DNA from: Lingula anatina
Lineage: Eukaryota > Brachiopoda > Lingulata > Lingulida > Lingulidae
Reading direction: 5' to 3'
Assembly (NCBI RefSeq): GCF_001039355.2
Contig: NW_019775480.1
Span: 933,639-997,638, forward strand
Length of the DNA: 64,000 nucleotides
A program made the translations under genes and the position numbers. This document shows positions 1-11,190 of this stretch, piece after piece. The notes beneath the pieces were generated by a model that was not told where the DNA came from, did not search any database, and saw only the letters and a list, made by a program, of their open reading frames with translations. How positions within the stretch are numbered: the first letter of the stretch is position 1; every line of letters starts with the position of its first letter.

Positions 1-217
1 AAGAAACAACTGTAAAACTACAAAGCTTTTAACCGAAATAGATTTTAACTGGAACAAATATAAACACACATGTAAAGTGAAAAACGATATACCTGCGTTC
101 AAGACACAGCACACTTGTAGGGTAGATGTAATTATTCATTGTGTATTTATTGATGACTTAGTGCTCGGGTAGTTAAGATAATGATGAGTCGTAAACTGGG
201 TGTGAGGGGAGTCTGAT

Positions 218-880
218 TTGAGCTATAATGTATGGGCTGTTCCCAACCCACAATCAGGAACCTGGTTAAGTGCCACAACATGCCTGTCTCTGTTAGCGAT
301 ATACCGCAGCCAGGGCGAGAGAGTGTCAACTCCAGACCAGGATCGCTACACCAGGTTGCATCAGCTACGGGACCAGTTTCGCCATGCCAGTCTTACAGCA
401 CAAGAGGCACCCGGTAGGAACAACAACCAGAGCAGCAGCCCCACTGTGCGTCGACACTTGCTGGCGGTCAGCCGGTGGTGGTCGTTGATGGCAACATACC
501 AGTAACTGCTCGTCACTACATAGATCAGATCCTGCAACCTAACATAACCTCGTTCATGCAGCAGAAAACTGATATCACCTTTTCCCAACAGGACATGACC
601 CGTTCACATTCGGCACAAATGATCCAAGTGTATCTGGAGTCCCAAAGGTGGATGTCCTACCCCGGCGTGTCTATTTTCCAGATATGAATCCGATTGGACA
701 CATCTGGTACTACATATATCTTGGCCAAGACAGCAGCTGATCGAGGCACTACGACAAGGCTGGAATAGGATTCCACACGACACCATCCCATCCACATTAA
801 GTGCCCGAGCATGCGCCAACAGATCGCCGCCTGCATCGAAGCAAGCGGAGATCGTACCGGCTATTGACCGTTGTGCCTTT
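218..880 (+). mobile_element. Decayed Tc1/mariner-type DNA transposon (transposase relic)
   Basis: Three consecutive reading frames give pieces of a Tc1-like transposase. Frame 2 (218-505) holds the helix-turn-helix region, with TPDQDRYTRLHQLRDQF and the run SPTVRRHL. Frame 1 (475-687) gives the DDE core: VVVDGNI, RHYIDQILQP, then TFSQQDMTRSHSA, which matches the QQDNARPH block around the second catalytic Asp. A third frame near 678-720 gives PDMNPIGHIW, the SPDLNPIEHLWD block where the final catalytic acid is now Gly. The shifts and the lost residue show a dead copy. I could not define the terminal inverted repeats. Confidence 0.85.
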
Positions 881-900
881 GTGTTGGGCTGGTGCCATTT

Positions 901-3240
901 TTGTTCTGAAACTATTCATGAAACTTAAGATTTTTGGTTCTGTATACCAATGTCTTAAACAAATGATTCGTATGAAAATAATCCAGTTTAGAGCTTCAAA
1001 ATAACAATCATTTTGAATAATATGGCCTCAAAGATTTTAATGGCTGTCAGTATACCTGTATAACCAAGAGATTTGTAAGATGTTTTACTTATTGACACTT
1101 TAAAATGTAAAGTGAAAAAGTCCAGTAATAAGAAAAACTAGAAATGTTGTTATATAGGCCTACTGATGAAATATTCTTACACGTGCCAATCTCAATAAAA
1201 AGAATGGGATGTTTTAAAGCTTAATTTTATGTCCATACTGAAAAAGTTATGATATAGATATAAAATTAAAATATTAAGGTATGATCAATATAAAAACAAA
1301 AACGAAAAAAAAAAATAATAAGGTTAATATTCTGACAAAAGTTAAATTAAATTACACTCATCCCCCTCCCACCCCCCGTCCCCACCAACGGACTTGGTTG
1401 AACTCCGTGTAAATATAAGAGTCCCGATTGCAGATTAACATTTTGGACTCCCTGTGCCCAAATTCCACAAGAACCCCCTGTTGGCCTTTGATAAAATTTC
1501 TGTATTAAAAAGAGAACTTACGTAATGGTCAGTCCTATCAATGATCCTCTTTTATAGAGTCTTAGTATAACTGTACCTTACAAGTACACTTTGTCAATAA
1601 ATAACAGGGTTGGATATATTTTATTATACGCCAAATTATCAGTTTAAAACGTAATTTAACTGCTTTTTTATCTTTTTTGGGCATGTTTTAGCGGTCATTT
1701 GAAATGCGGAATACCATGCACTTTAAACCCAACTCTTTGCTATGTTACATAATTATTCATTTATAATATAATATAATGATATCATAATATATTTTATATT
1801 ATTGACGGCCATCTTGAATTTTGAAAATTGATCAATGTTCCATATCTAGCTACTGCCAAGAAAGCCCAAATTAAATTGGCTTTTATACTCCCAAAGTGTT
1901 AAATTCTTTTTAAAAATTCAGGGAATATCATTTTAAGTATTTGACTATGGGACCCGGAGAAGTAGCAAACAGACTCTTGGGGGGTTATTGAACTGTCAGA
2001 TAAGCTTAGTCCAAGAGTTTCGGGTCATGACTAACAAAATATTATAAGTAACATAAATATAAAAAGGGGATATGGTTTTGATAAAAATAAATATGAAAAA
2101 AACAAACTGATTCTGCAGCTTTAATCATTTTCTGCCTTATGTTTTGACGGCCATTTTGGTTTGTTGCTAAGTGGTACGCACTTAAGCGTATTCAATAGTA
2201 CTGTTGTGCTCTCCTGATAGGATACACATTCAAAAAAGCTGTCAATAAAGTTTACCCGGCGACTTCTGGTCGTTTTTCTATTTGTCCTCATAAATTGACG
2301 GCCATATTGAAAAATGCTCAAGGTCTCGGAAATAGCGACCAAGCTAATTTTGCTTCTCTCGGCCTGAAGAAGGCATTTCAGCAAAAAAAAAGTTTACAGG
2401 AAAGAACATTGCAGGGTTCGACAATTGGGCCTATGGGAGTGGCGACTCGACTACTTGTCAACACATAATATTCAGATTTTCCGGGACAGTGGTATACACT
2501 ATAAGGTAAGACAGTGAACAAAATAACGCATAGGCATTCCTATTAGATATTAGCGGGGCTACGACTTAGATTTTAAAAGACGTCGGTTTAGTTATGCACA
2601 CCTTGGACATAATAATGAGTACACACGTTCTTATATCTTCCTTGGGATCTAACTGTTTCCTCTGGCCATTCCACAGTCATCGTTTTTTCCTATCTAGGAT
2701 TATCGCTCCAAAAATTCACTAAGAAAAAAGGCTACTCACCAAACATTGCCCGGCCCAAACCGACATTTGAATTCGGTGTTTTATTTAATTTCTAATTAAA
2801 TTATTCAGTTCTAATTGACTGGTTTCCATGTTTTCCTGTGTATTTCAAAAGGAAATATCGACATCAAGTAGCTTTATTTGAGGGGTTTTGTCGTTTTCAG
2901 GGACATAGAAGTAGCTTTGCAGGATGTGTAAATGTGTTAGGGATAATGACTGTGGGGAAAATGCTCAGTGGATGGTGGATGGTGCTCAGTCTCATGGTAC
3001 AGTGTATATTAGACCGAGGAAGGTCACAGAGTAGCAAAGAGTTTTGTAATGTCTGGCTTCAATTTAGTGTAGAAAGTGAACATTTTAAACTTATGATTAT
3101 TACCAACAGACTACACAGATGAATTTCCATCAGAATACTTTATTGGAGACTCTATTACAAATGTTCATCTTTCATGTACACAAGCTTTTATACGTAATGC
3201 ATAGTTTGTATCAATAACACATTTACAAGTAGCTTCTTTT
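901..3240. other. AT-rich non-coding stretch
   Basis: No coding exon is recognised. The only structure I see is a short motif, TTGACGGCCAT, at about 1802, 2145 and 2295, each followed by a TTGAA- or TTGG-like run; this suggests old diverged copies of one repeat. A pyrimidine run ending in CAG at about 3233-3243 could be a splice acceptor leading into the exonuclease gene. Confidence 0.5.
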
Positions 3241-3277
3241 CCAGACCTAATCATGTCAGAAGTTAAGTACTCCGTAA

Positions 3278-4496
3278 CGATCAAGAAAGAGAACACCGAG
3301 ACCAGCCTTGCAGGGTGCGGGAGAGAAAGTAAGAGAGGCGCTGGGGCAAGCGTTTTCAGTGCTGAAGAAAAACCCGCCATTTCGGAAAAGATCAATGAAT
3401 GCTTTATTGGAAGGAATGAATCAGAGAATAAAAGAAGAAAGAGACGAGATAAATAGTGTAGCGGGACCCTCTGGTATTGATAAACCCCCACAAGATGGCG
3501 CCACACCTGTCATGTATACTTTAGTTGACACCAAAGAGCGCCTTGAACATGCTCTTAGAACACTGAGAAGCGTGAGTAAAGAAGGCCCAAATCTTGCCGT
3601 CGATGGCGAAGATTCTTCCAGAAAAGGAACGCTGTATTTAATTGCTATCGCAACAAGAGACCATGCGTTCGCGTTTGATGTCACTAAGCTCGGAGAGCTC
3701 ATTTTCGATCGTGGGCTTCGACAGATTCTCGAGGACCCCACACGCGAAAAGCTGATGTACGACTGCCGTGAAGATTTATGATATCCTCTGGCATAACCAC
3801 CACGTGAAACTTGACGGCGTCCTGGATCTGCAGCTTTTGCAAGTGATGCATAGCAAAAGGGACAGCTCAGTTCTGTCGCCAATCGGCCAAAAACGCGGTG
3901 ATGTTGCAACCTGCGAAAGAGTGTATACTGTGGAGGATTGCCTTGAGCTTTATATCAACGATGCTAAGTCCCGTCAAAGAAGGAAATATATTGGCCTAGG
4001 TTATGTGCTATCAGCATGGCATTGGAGAAATAGACATTGTTTCATCCCCGATGAGAAGTTTGCGTGCATGGACGTACCAACTCTTTTTATCCTCTACGAC
4101 AAAATGAAAATGGACGATCAAGACATGAGGCGGTTGAAAATTGCATCAGAGCGTTACGTTGATCTGAAGCGATCGATAACCGAACGCCGTTATGATTATT
4201 TTGAAAACAATGGATACCTGCCACTTAATGTAATACCTGAAAGACGATGTTTTGGTTTTTCAGCCTGTCAGTCCTCTGAAGGCTCTGAGTGTATGGGCTG
4301 TAAAAGGCGCTTTCCACGGGAGGCATTCACCAAGACGCAACTCAGAAAAGGAGAACAAAAATGTAGACTTTGTAGAAAGGTGAAAAACGACAAAGATGTC
4401 CAGATTAACAGGGAGAGAAACTGGGAAAGTGATGAAGAAGAGCGCTGGGTACCAGGACAGCGCTGGGCACCAGAAATATATATAGACGAACACTAA
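3278..4496 (+). CDS. EXD1/egalitarian-like DEDD 3'-5' exonuclease with C-terminal zinc ribbon, frameshifted
   Basis: Two overlapping frames read as one protein of about 400 residues. The first (3278-3775) has a Lys/Arg-rich start and then exonuclease motif I (LAVDGEDSS, giving D-x-E). It ends at KLMYDCRED, motif II. The second frame resumes at YDILWHNHHVKLDGVLDLQ, so the break is one extra T in the TTT run at 3775-3777. Motif III is ACMDVPTLFILY. After the nuclease domain come CMGC and CRLC pairs about 25 residues apart, a likely zinc ribbon. EXD1 relatives act in piRNA or RNA metabolism; many have lost catalysis, but here the acidic residues persist. The 5' end is unsure: ATG 3253 lies in another frame, and a splice acceptor near 3243 or 3313 may supply the start. 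The body has no introns, so a retrocopy is possible. A MITE begins 3 bp after the stop. Confidence 0.7.
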
Positions 4497-4498
4497 GA

Positions 4499-4680
4499 CC
4501 CCATTTCCACAGATTAGATCGATCTACCTTAGATCGACTTAACTCCCTGGGCGGACACGAAAGTTAATTACCCTCTTACAGCTTGTAGTAGGCGGGACGG
4601 ACATTTAAGCCGAATTATCTGACAGTAATCTATTGAGACTCCCCGCGGGGATAGATCGATCTAAAAGCTCTGGGAATACG
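4499..4680. mobile_element. Foldback MITE family 1, copy 1
   Basis: A hairpin-forming element bounded by CCCATTTCCACAGATTAGAT and CTAAAAGCTCTGGGAATACG, with AGATCGATCT blocks near both ends. The interior contains TTAATTACCCTCTTACAGC and GGACATTTAAGCCG, which recur in the other copies at 14969, 25616, 12704 and 45301. No coding capacity. It starts immediately after the stop codon of the exonuclease gene. Confidence 0.8.
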
Positions 4681-5337
4681 GCAAGATGTATGTGCATGTA
4701 TTTTAAAAGATTAAACTTTCCTATTCAGAAAACAAGAAAAACGTAGCAATGGCGAATCCACCGGAGGAAGGGGAAACAATGGACATGTTACCCCCCCTCC
4801 CTAGCAAAAAAGTAAATAAGAAACAAACCAAGCCATTGCACACCATATTTCACGCCTTAATTATTGATTATCGTTTTATATTAGCATGAAAGGAAGGAAA
4901 ATATCCCACGATCCTGAGGCCGATGCAACTTTTCTTTGTTCTTCAAAACAACACATCGATCGAAAGCGATATCAATAATTGCCTTTTTTAATAATTCAAA
5001 ACACTTATGTGAATTTATGCCCTCCAAGATGTAAAATATGCAGTGGGTTTTCGTTTTGTTATGTGAATATTATGATTGAATAATTTCTGCTTAATTGCTG
5101 TTTTCAGTGGTATCTTATCATTTCTTTTTGTTCGCTTCCTTTATGATAAATCTCTGTTGCATTATTTTAATTCATGATAGACTGCAACGGGTAATTTGAA
5201 GGTGTAGTCCAAAAACTATTTTTTTAATCTAAAGATAAAGAAATGATTGTCAACCTTTTTTCATGTTATCAGGATTATTGTCTTCGTGAAGGAGATCATT
5301 TATTTAATCAAAGTGATTTATGAGCTTGCTAACTGAA
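4681..5337. other. AT-rich intergenic sequence
   Basis: No gene, repeat or RNA recognised in this stretch beyond simple A/T richness. Confidence 0.4.
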
Positions 5338-5489
5338 AGCTCATTCAGAACAGGGGACTAACAGATCCGCGGATCAAATATGGCCGACCTACACTGTACT
5401 TGCATGCTTGCTGTGTGATCCCCGCAGGATATCTGTTCAGTGTCTAATACTGAATTAAGCGGCAAGCTTTTTAGTGTTCTGAATGCGCT
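5338..5489. mobile_element. Foldback MITE family 2, copy 1
   Basis: Terminal inverted repeats AGCTCATTCAGAAC and GTTCTGAATGCGCT enclose GATCCGCGGATCAAATATGG and GCGGCAAGC. The same ends and core occur at 47216-47396, and a more diverged copy lies at 52578-52722. Non-coding. Confidence 0.75.
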
Positions 5490-6940
5490 CTGAATTTAAG
5501 TCACTTCTCAGGTTTAGCATCCTTAATTAAGGATATTGTTACCCTTTATCATCCAGATACTGAAAATGAGTTTTTCCCGCATGTAATTATTCAATGATGC
5601 ATCTATCTTTGTGCTGATTAAAAACATAAAAACCTCTAAAATATGGTATATCGGCGTTTGTATTTTTCCGTTGCAATGTATAAGCATAGGCAACTCAAAG
5701 CTTTAATCGTCAATTTAACACCTTTCTATTTTAAAGTGAGATATTAATCAGTGTGGGGCGTAACTTCATCACTGAACAAGCCTTCATCAAGAAAATTGGC
5801 GGAGATGATCAGCAGAGTGTAAGTTACTAACCCCTTATTTCAGATTTTCGTTTTGCTTTATAAAAGATAAGATCTTAACAAAGACTTTTAAGAAAAATCC
5901 CTTGATCTGGAGTACTAAATGGTGTCATTAAATCTGCGTTAAAACGGTGATCGTGGGTGCCCAGCTAAAAAAGAAATTTGAGAAAATGATTTTTCAGTTT
6001 TTACCCCAATATCGTAATTATGACGTCACCCGTAAGATAACATATCTGTAAATGTAAATTAATTTTGTCAATGGGCACTGAAGTATCATTTATTACCAAA
6101 AAGAATGTATGTAAGGCAGTAAATATGGAGTTTTGGGCGAAGGGTGATAATATCCTTAAGCGACACGTATTTCGCTTCTGGATATTAAATCTTTCGGTCA
6201 GTTATTGCAATCGTGATTGGTGTTAGATCTATACATCACTGGCGTTCTTCGAATATAACTAGGATTGATGTTTTCGAGAACATACTCTGAAACACATGCT
6301 TTTTTCTTCGTTACTTTATTTTAGTTTTATGATGACCATAAATTAATTGATGCTCTTGGTGGTCGACTGCGGTCGATATGATTGACTGGTTGACGGAAAA
6401 AGATCACGACCAAATATTTCCACGGCCAGTAGCGCATCTGAAATCTTAAGCGTTGTGTAAAGAAAAAAAGACACACTTTACAAAAAAATAAATAAAAATA
6501 AAATAAAATAACATCGAAAGTTTCAACAGTGTTGCAATGCACCAATTGTTGTGTAATTAATGATGTTGCCTTCACCAGCTCTGTTAAGTCAAAAACCACA
6601 AATTGCGTCATGGGACAAATATATGTTTGATGATTACGTCAGAGGTAAAGGTAGAGCTTTATCGGGTCTTCAGTGGCTGGATATAGACTTTTATTCTATG
6701 CTCATTTGATTATTATTATTATCATTATTATCATTGCTATTATTATTGAAAACATATTGAGCATGTTACTGTATTCCACCTCAAAGGCACACAATGCGCG
6801 TTACACATGACATGTATACATAACATTTACTTTTCTTGATTTTCAGCAAGTTTTACTTTATTAGTAGGTACATTATACCCGCCGTTGACGGTATAAAGAC
6901 AAACAGTCCTCTATAAAAGTTGAAAAATATTTTATGCACC
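5490..6940. other. AT-rich intergenic sequence
   Basis: No coding exon recognised. A reverse-strand open frame at 6327-6611 is A/T-driven and has no recognisable domain. A short (ATT)n run is present near 6713-6750. Confidence 0.4.
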
Positions 6941-6944
6941 TAAA

Positions 6945-7062
6945 CTGACGCTACCACTACAGCTCATTCATGTGTGGTGGTTCCTTTTGGAACCCCCCCC
7001 CCCCCCTTTAGATTGAGAGTGTCCGCAACTTTTTGCAGTTTACTTTTCTCCTTTGGTACAAA
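6945..7062 (-). pseudogene. Relic of the last exon of the JmjC gene
   Basis: On the minus strand this stretch reads GAGAAAAGTAAACTGCAAAA then AGTTGCGGACACTCTCAA, nearly the same as the last exon of the JmjC gene at 11837-12022 (residues EKSKLQKVANILNL). It also keeps GGAACCACC and the terminal GAGCTGTAG. A C/G homopolymer run in the middle throws the reading frame, so the ER-retention tail is no longer in frame. It lies about 4.8 kb beyond the real gene's end, separated by the triplicated unit, so it is probably what remains of a second gene copy or a duplicated gene end. Confidence 0.7.
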
Positions 7063-7224
7063 GCAGAAAGGCTGGTCATTATATGAGTACGTTGGAAACA
7101 TGAGGAAGCCTGTTATTCTGTTAAACTGATTACATTCAGCGTGATTCCCCAGGAAGTTGGATCGATGCACGAAGCGCGCGTGGGCTAGCTGGTTACAAAT
7201 GACCCCTAATGCCCCTATTTCACA

Positions 7225-7292
7225 CAGACCACGAATCCCACGAATCGCCAGGAATTGACAAATTTCAGGATTCGTGAGGATTCGTGAGATTT
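7225..7292. repeat. Imperfect inverted repeat (CACGAATC / GATTCGTG)
   Basis: CACGAATCCCACGAATC on the left pairs with GGATTCGTGAGGATTCGTGA on the right across a loop of about 25 bases. Non-coding hairpin; a single ambiguous base sits at 7299 beside it. Confidence 0.6.
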
Positions 7293-7309
7293 TGCCAANT
7301 GTGATCCCG

Positions 7310-8664
7310 CTGTTCGCTTTAATATCATAGGTAAACTTAATCTTAGTATAAAACAAACTCTAAGCTCCGTGTCGCGTTCTCAAACTCTGCTTTCTGTACA
7401 TCATGAACTTTACCGTTCATGATAGAAAATGGTCGGGGACTGGGGTTGCGTGGGATGAAATACGGCACCCGGATTATCGATAGGGCTATGTCCATCCGCT
7501 CTGGACCTCTCCGTGACAAGATTGAAAGTTTCCATCTGATCGTATCGTATTAACGAAGCTGCCATGGCTCCGTGGTAATGTTGCTGTCCTGGATGTTTGT
7601 ATTTCTTTTGCCGGAATTGAATTTTGAAAATTGCGATTGGTTACTATAAGAGGAAATTCGTACGTATAGAGGGTGGGCGGGTCTGTCACGGCGCAGTCGG
7701 TCGCGTGCATGGACGCATATTAAGCAACCATGGTCTCGCAAAGTCACGAGTTCGAACCTCGGATGAGGCACGTCAGTCCAACACGACAACGACCGGGCCC
7801 CTCAATCGGGATGTAGAGAGAACGAGTGTGGGCTCTCGTGGGTCCTAGCCAATTACTTTTTGCATTAAAATATGGTATACTTTAGAAAGTTTTCATTAAG
7901 TGATCGATTTAAAACAAACATATTGCTGGTCATAAGCATAAAATTTGCGAAGTCAATAATATTTCCTTTTTCTTTAATTAAAAGTCTTATACTGACGTGG
8001 GAAGTACTGATCGTTGATCTTCGTCCTTTATTACGACACAGATCTTGAGCTATAGCTAACTTCGTATCTACGGTCCTCTCCGGTGTCACGGTCTTCCTTA
8101 TGCACTGCATTTCATCAAAATATGCCATTTTCTCGGTGGGCTTATCAGAGAGAAAATGTTTTTTTTTTTTTTTTTTTTACAAAAGTTGCGCTGTCTCAGT
8201 TGCTTTTAACAGGCATACATTTTGCCTTTTCATGCCCCCCCCCCTTCCCTATCTTGGGCCTTTGCTTCTCAAAACTGTTCATATGTTCATACAGTACCCG
8301 GGCCAAGTTCGCAGTCGACATTTCAAAGAGTAAAGACTACTCATTGTTGAAACCGCCGAGGTGTGAACAGCTGTGGATCTCATCGTGCTCTGTTACGTCA
8401 AAAATAAAACCAAACGTTATCTCAGTGCAAAACAAAAGGAAAATAAATGCATCTGAAGTCATCTAACTAGGAACGTTTCGAGCAAGCCTATCAATGAAAG
8501 ACGATAGAACTTAAATTGATTCAGCAGCTGTTACGGTGAAACAGCACCTCGTACCATCTGTTAACCGTGTTCAGCAGAATTACCCATTGGAATGTTTTTT
8601 TTTAACTCCCTCTTCTTAGGGTCTCGCTAAAAGTAAAACACGCCTGTTGTTAACAACATTTGAT
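7310..8664 (+). repeat. Triplicated 1.2-1.4 kb unit, copy A (most diverged)
   Basis: The unit opens with TTTAATATCATAGGT and AAAACAAACTC. It then has a tRNA-like stretch, the phrase GACAACGACCGGGCCC (7783), TTTCATCAAAATATG (8109), GTTCGCAGTCGACATT (about 8307) and closes near GTTAACCGTGTTCAGCAG (8560). All these anchors recur in order in copies B and C. The first tRNA-like head (7556) is cut short; the second keeps an A-box-like CGCAGTCGGTCGCG and B-box GTTCGAACC near 7750. A frame of 127 codons (8083-8466) has length-similar counterparts in B and C but no known domain. Confidence 0.8.
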
Positions 8665-9900
8665 CTTGTTGTTCTCTTTAATATCATAGGTTAACTTAAT
8701 CTTAGCATAAAACAAACTCCGACTTCCGTGTCGGGTTCTGAAACACGAAGCTGCCATGGCTCAGTGGAAACTTTGCTGTCTTGGATGCAGGCAGACACTC
8801 GTACGCTGGTTCGAGTCCGAACATATTGTGTGTCTTTTTTGCCAGAATTAATTTTTGAAAATTGCGTTTAGTTACTATAAGAGGAAACTCGTCACGGCGC
8901 AGTTGGTAGCGTGCATGGATGCAAATGAAGCAACCAAAGCGTCACCAACAATGGTAATGCAATGTCACGAGTTCGAATCTCGGATGAGGCTCGTCAGTCC
9001 AACACGACAACGACCGGGCCCCTCAATCGGGATGTAGAGAGAACGAATGTGGGCTCTCGTGGGTCCTAGCAAATTACCTTTTGCATAAAAATACGGTATA
9101 CATTAGAAAGTTTACATTAAATGATCGATTTAAAACGAACATATTGCGGGTCATTAGAATAAAGTCTGCGTCGTCAATAATATTTCCTTTCTCTTCAGTT
9201 AAAAGTCCTTAGATTGGTGCCACAAATCTTGTACTTGAATTGAGCTACAGCTAACTCCGTATGTTCTGCATTTCATCAAAATGTGCTATCTTCTAGGTGG
9301 GATTATCAGAGAGAACATTTTTATTTATTTTTATTTTCTACAAAAGCCTCTGTTGCTTTTCACAAGGACACATTTTGTCCTTTCATGCCCCTCCTTTCCA
9401 TTCTTGCACCCTTGCTTCTTAAGACTGTTCATGTGTTCATACAGTACCCGGGGCAAGTTCGCAGTCGACATTCGAAAGAGTAAAGACTACTCAATACTAA
9501 AACCGCCCAGGTGCGAACAGCTGTGGGCCTCATCGCACTGTGTATCGTCAAAGGTGAAAGCAAACGTTATCTCAGTGCAAAACAAAATGAAAATAAAGGT
9601 ATCTGAAGTTATCTGACCAGGAACGTTCCGAGCAGGCCTATCGATGAAAGCCAACGAACTTGAATCGATTCAGTAGCTTTCCCGGTATAACAGCACGTCA
9701 TACCACCTGTTAACCGTGTTCAGCAGAAAAATGATATCTTTATTTATAATTGCAAAATATGTTTTATTCAAAATTTCCATCGATGCAATTGCTTATATGG
9801 AAATCGCACCAGTTATTACACATTTGAATGTTTTTTTCCTCTCTTCTTAGGGTCTCGCTAAAACTAAAACACGTCTGTTGTGAACCGCCTTTGATCCCAT
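8665..9900 (+). repeat. Triplicated unit, copy B
   Basis: Same anchor order as copy A. From about 9070 to 9780 it is almost identical to copy C at 10490-11190, differing at only a handful of bases, so B and C separated much later than A. It carries both tRNA-like promoter pairs intact. Confidence 0.85.
8750..8985 (+). mobile_element. Two-headed tRNA-derived SINE-like module in copy B
   Basis: The first head has an A box TGGCTCAGTGG at 8757-8767 and a perfect B box GGTTCGAGTCC at 8808-8818. The second has an A-box-like CGCAGTTGGTAGCG near 8898 and B box GTTCGAATCTC near 8970. These are the internal RNA polymerase III promoter boxes of tRNA genes and tRNA-derived SINEs. Neither head folds into a convincing full tRNA as far as I can trace by eye, so I call it SINE-like rather than a tRNA gene. 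Confidence 0.65.
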
Positions 9901-11190
9901 TGCACTCTTTAATGTCATGGGTAAAGCCAAAATCAATCTTAGTTTAAAACAAACTCCGAGCTCCGTGTTGGGTTCTCAAACACTCGTGGCTTCCTGTACA
10001 TCATGAGTTTTACCGTTCATGATAACCCATGGATTCTCGATTGGGATAGCAGATACACACATGTTCGTCCAACCTGGCCCTCTCCGTGGCAAGGTTGAAA
10101 GTTCCCATCGGATCATTCCGTATCAACGAAGCTGACGTGGCTCCGTGGTAACTTTGCTGTCTCGTTTACCGACAGACACTGGTACGCTGGTTCGAGACCC
10201 AGCTAGTGTAGTACTTTTTATTTTCCAGAATTAAATTTTAGAAATTCCCATTGGTTACTATAAGAGGAAACTCGTAAGTACGGAGGGTGGGCGGGTCTGT
10301 CACGGTGCAGTCGGTAGCGTGCTTGGATGCAAATGAGATGCCCAAAGCGCCACCAACCATGGCAACGCAAAGTCACGAGTTCGAATCCCGGATGAGGCAC
10401 GTCAGTCCATCACGACAACGACCGGGCCCTTGAATCGGGACCCGGATGCCACGAGAACGAATCTGGGCTCTCCTGGGTCCTAGCAAATTACCTTTTGCAT
10501 AAAAATACGGTATACTTTAGAAAGTTTACATTAAATGATCGATTTAAAACGAACATATTGCTGGTCATTAGAATAAAGTCTGCGTCGTCAATAATATTTC
10601 CTTTCTCTTCAGTTAAAAGTCCTTAGATTGGTGCCACAGATCTTGTACTTGAATTGAGCTACAGCTAACTCCGTATGTTCTGCATTTCATCAAAATGTGC
10701 TATCTTCTAGGTGGGATTATCAGAGAGAACATTTTTATTTATTATTTTTTTCTACAAAAGCCTCTATTGCTTTTCACAAGGACACATTTTGTCTTTTCAT
10801 GCCCCTCCTTTCCATTCTTGCACCCTTGCTTCTTAAGACTGTTCATGTGTTCATACAGTACCCGGGGCAAGTTCGCAGTCGACATTCGAAAGAGTAAAGA
10901 CTACTCAATACTAAAATCGCCCAGGTGCGAACAGCTGTGGGCCTCATCGCACTGTGTATCGTCAAAGGTGAAAGCAAACGTTATCTCAGTGCAAAACAAA
11001 AATGAAAATGAAGGCATCTGAAGTTATCTGACTAGGAACGTTCCGAGCAGGCCTATCAATGAAAGCCAACGAACTTGAATCGATTCAGTAGCTTTCCCGG
11101 TATAACAGCACGTCATACCACCTGTTAACCGTGTTCAGCAGAAAAATGATATCTTTATTTATAATTGCAAAATATGTTTTATTTAAAATT
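9901..11190 (+). repeat. Triplicated unit, copy C
   Basis: Starts with TTTAATGTCATGGGT and ends in TTTATAATTGCAAAATATG and ATTTATCTCAGTGCAAAAC. The latter phrase also occurs inside the unit, which marks the likely breakpoint of the tandem duplication. It keeps both tRNA-like heads: CGTGGCTCCGTGG with GGTTCGAGACCC (10137-10200), and GCAGTCGGTAGCG with GTTCGAATCCCGG (10305-10392). Confidence 0.85.

Noticed and set aside
8083-8466. A 127-codon frame with counterparts in the other two tandem units (9281-9616, 10695-11021)
   Set aside because: The three versions differ at replacement sites about as often as at silent ones, start in different places and match no family I know, so they look like passengers of the duplicated unit.
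8750-8822. Possible tRNA gene
   Set aside because: A and B boxes are good, but the distance between them and the missing acceptor pairing point to a tRNA-derived repeat.
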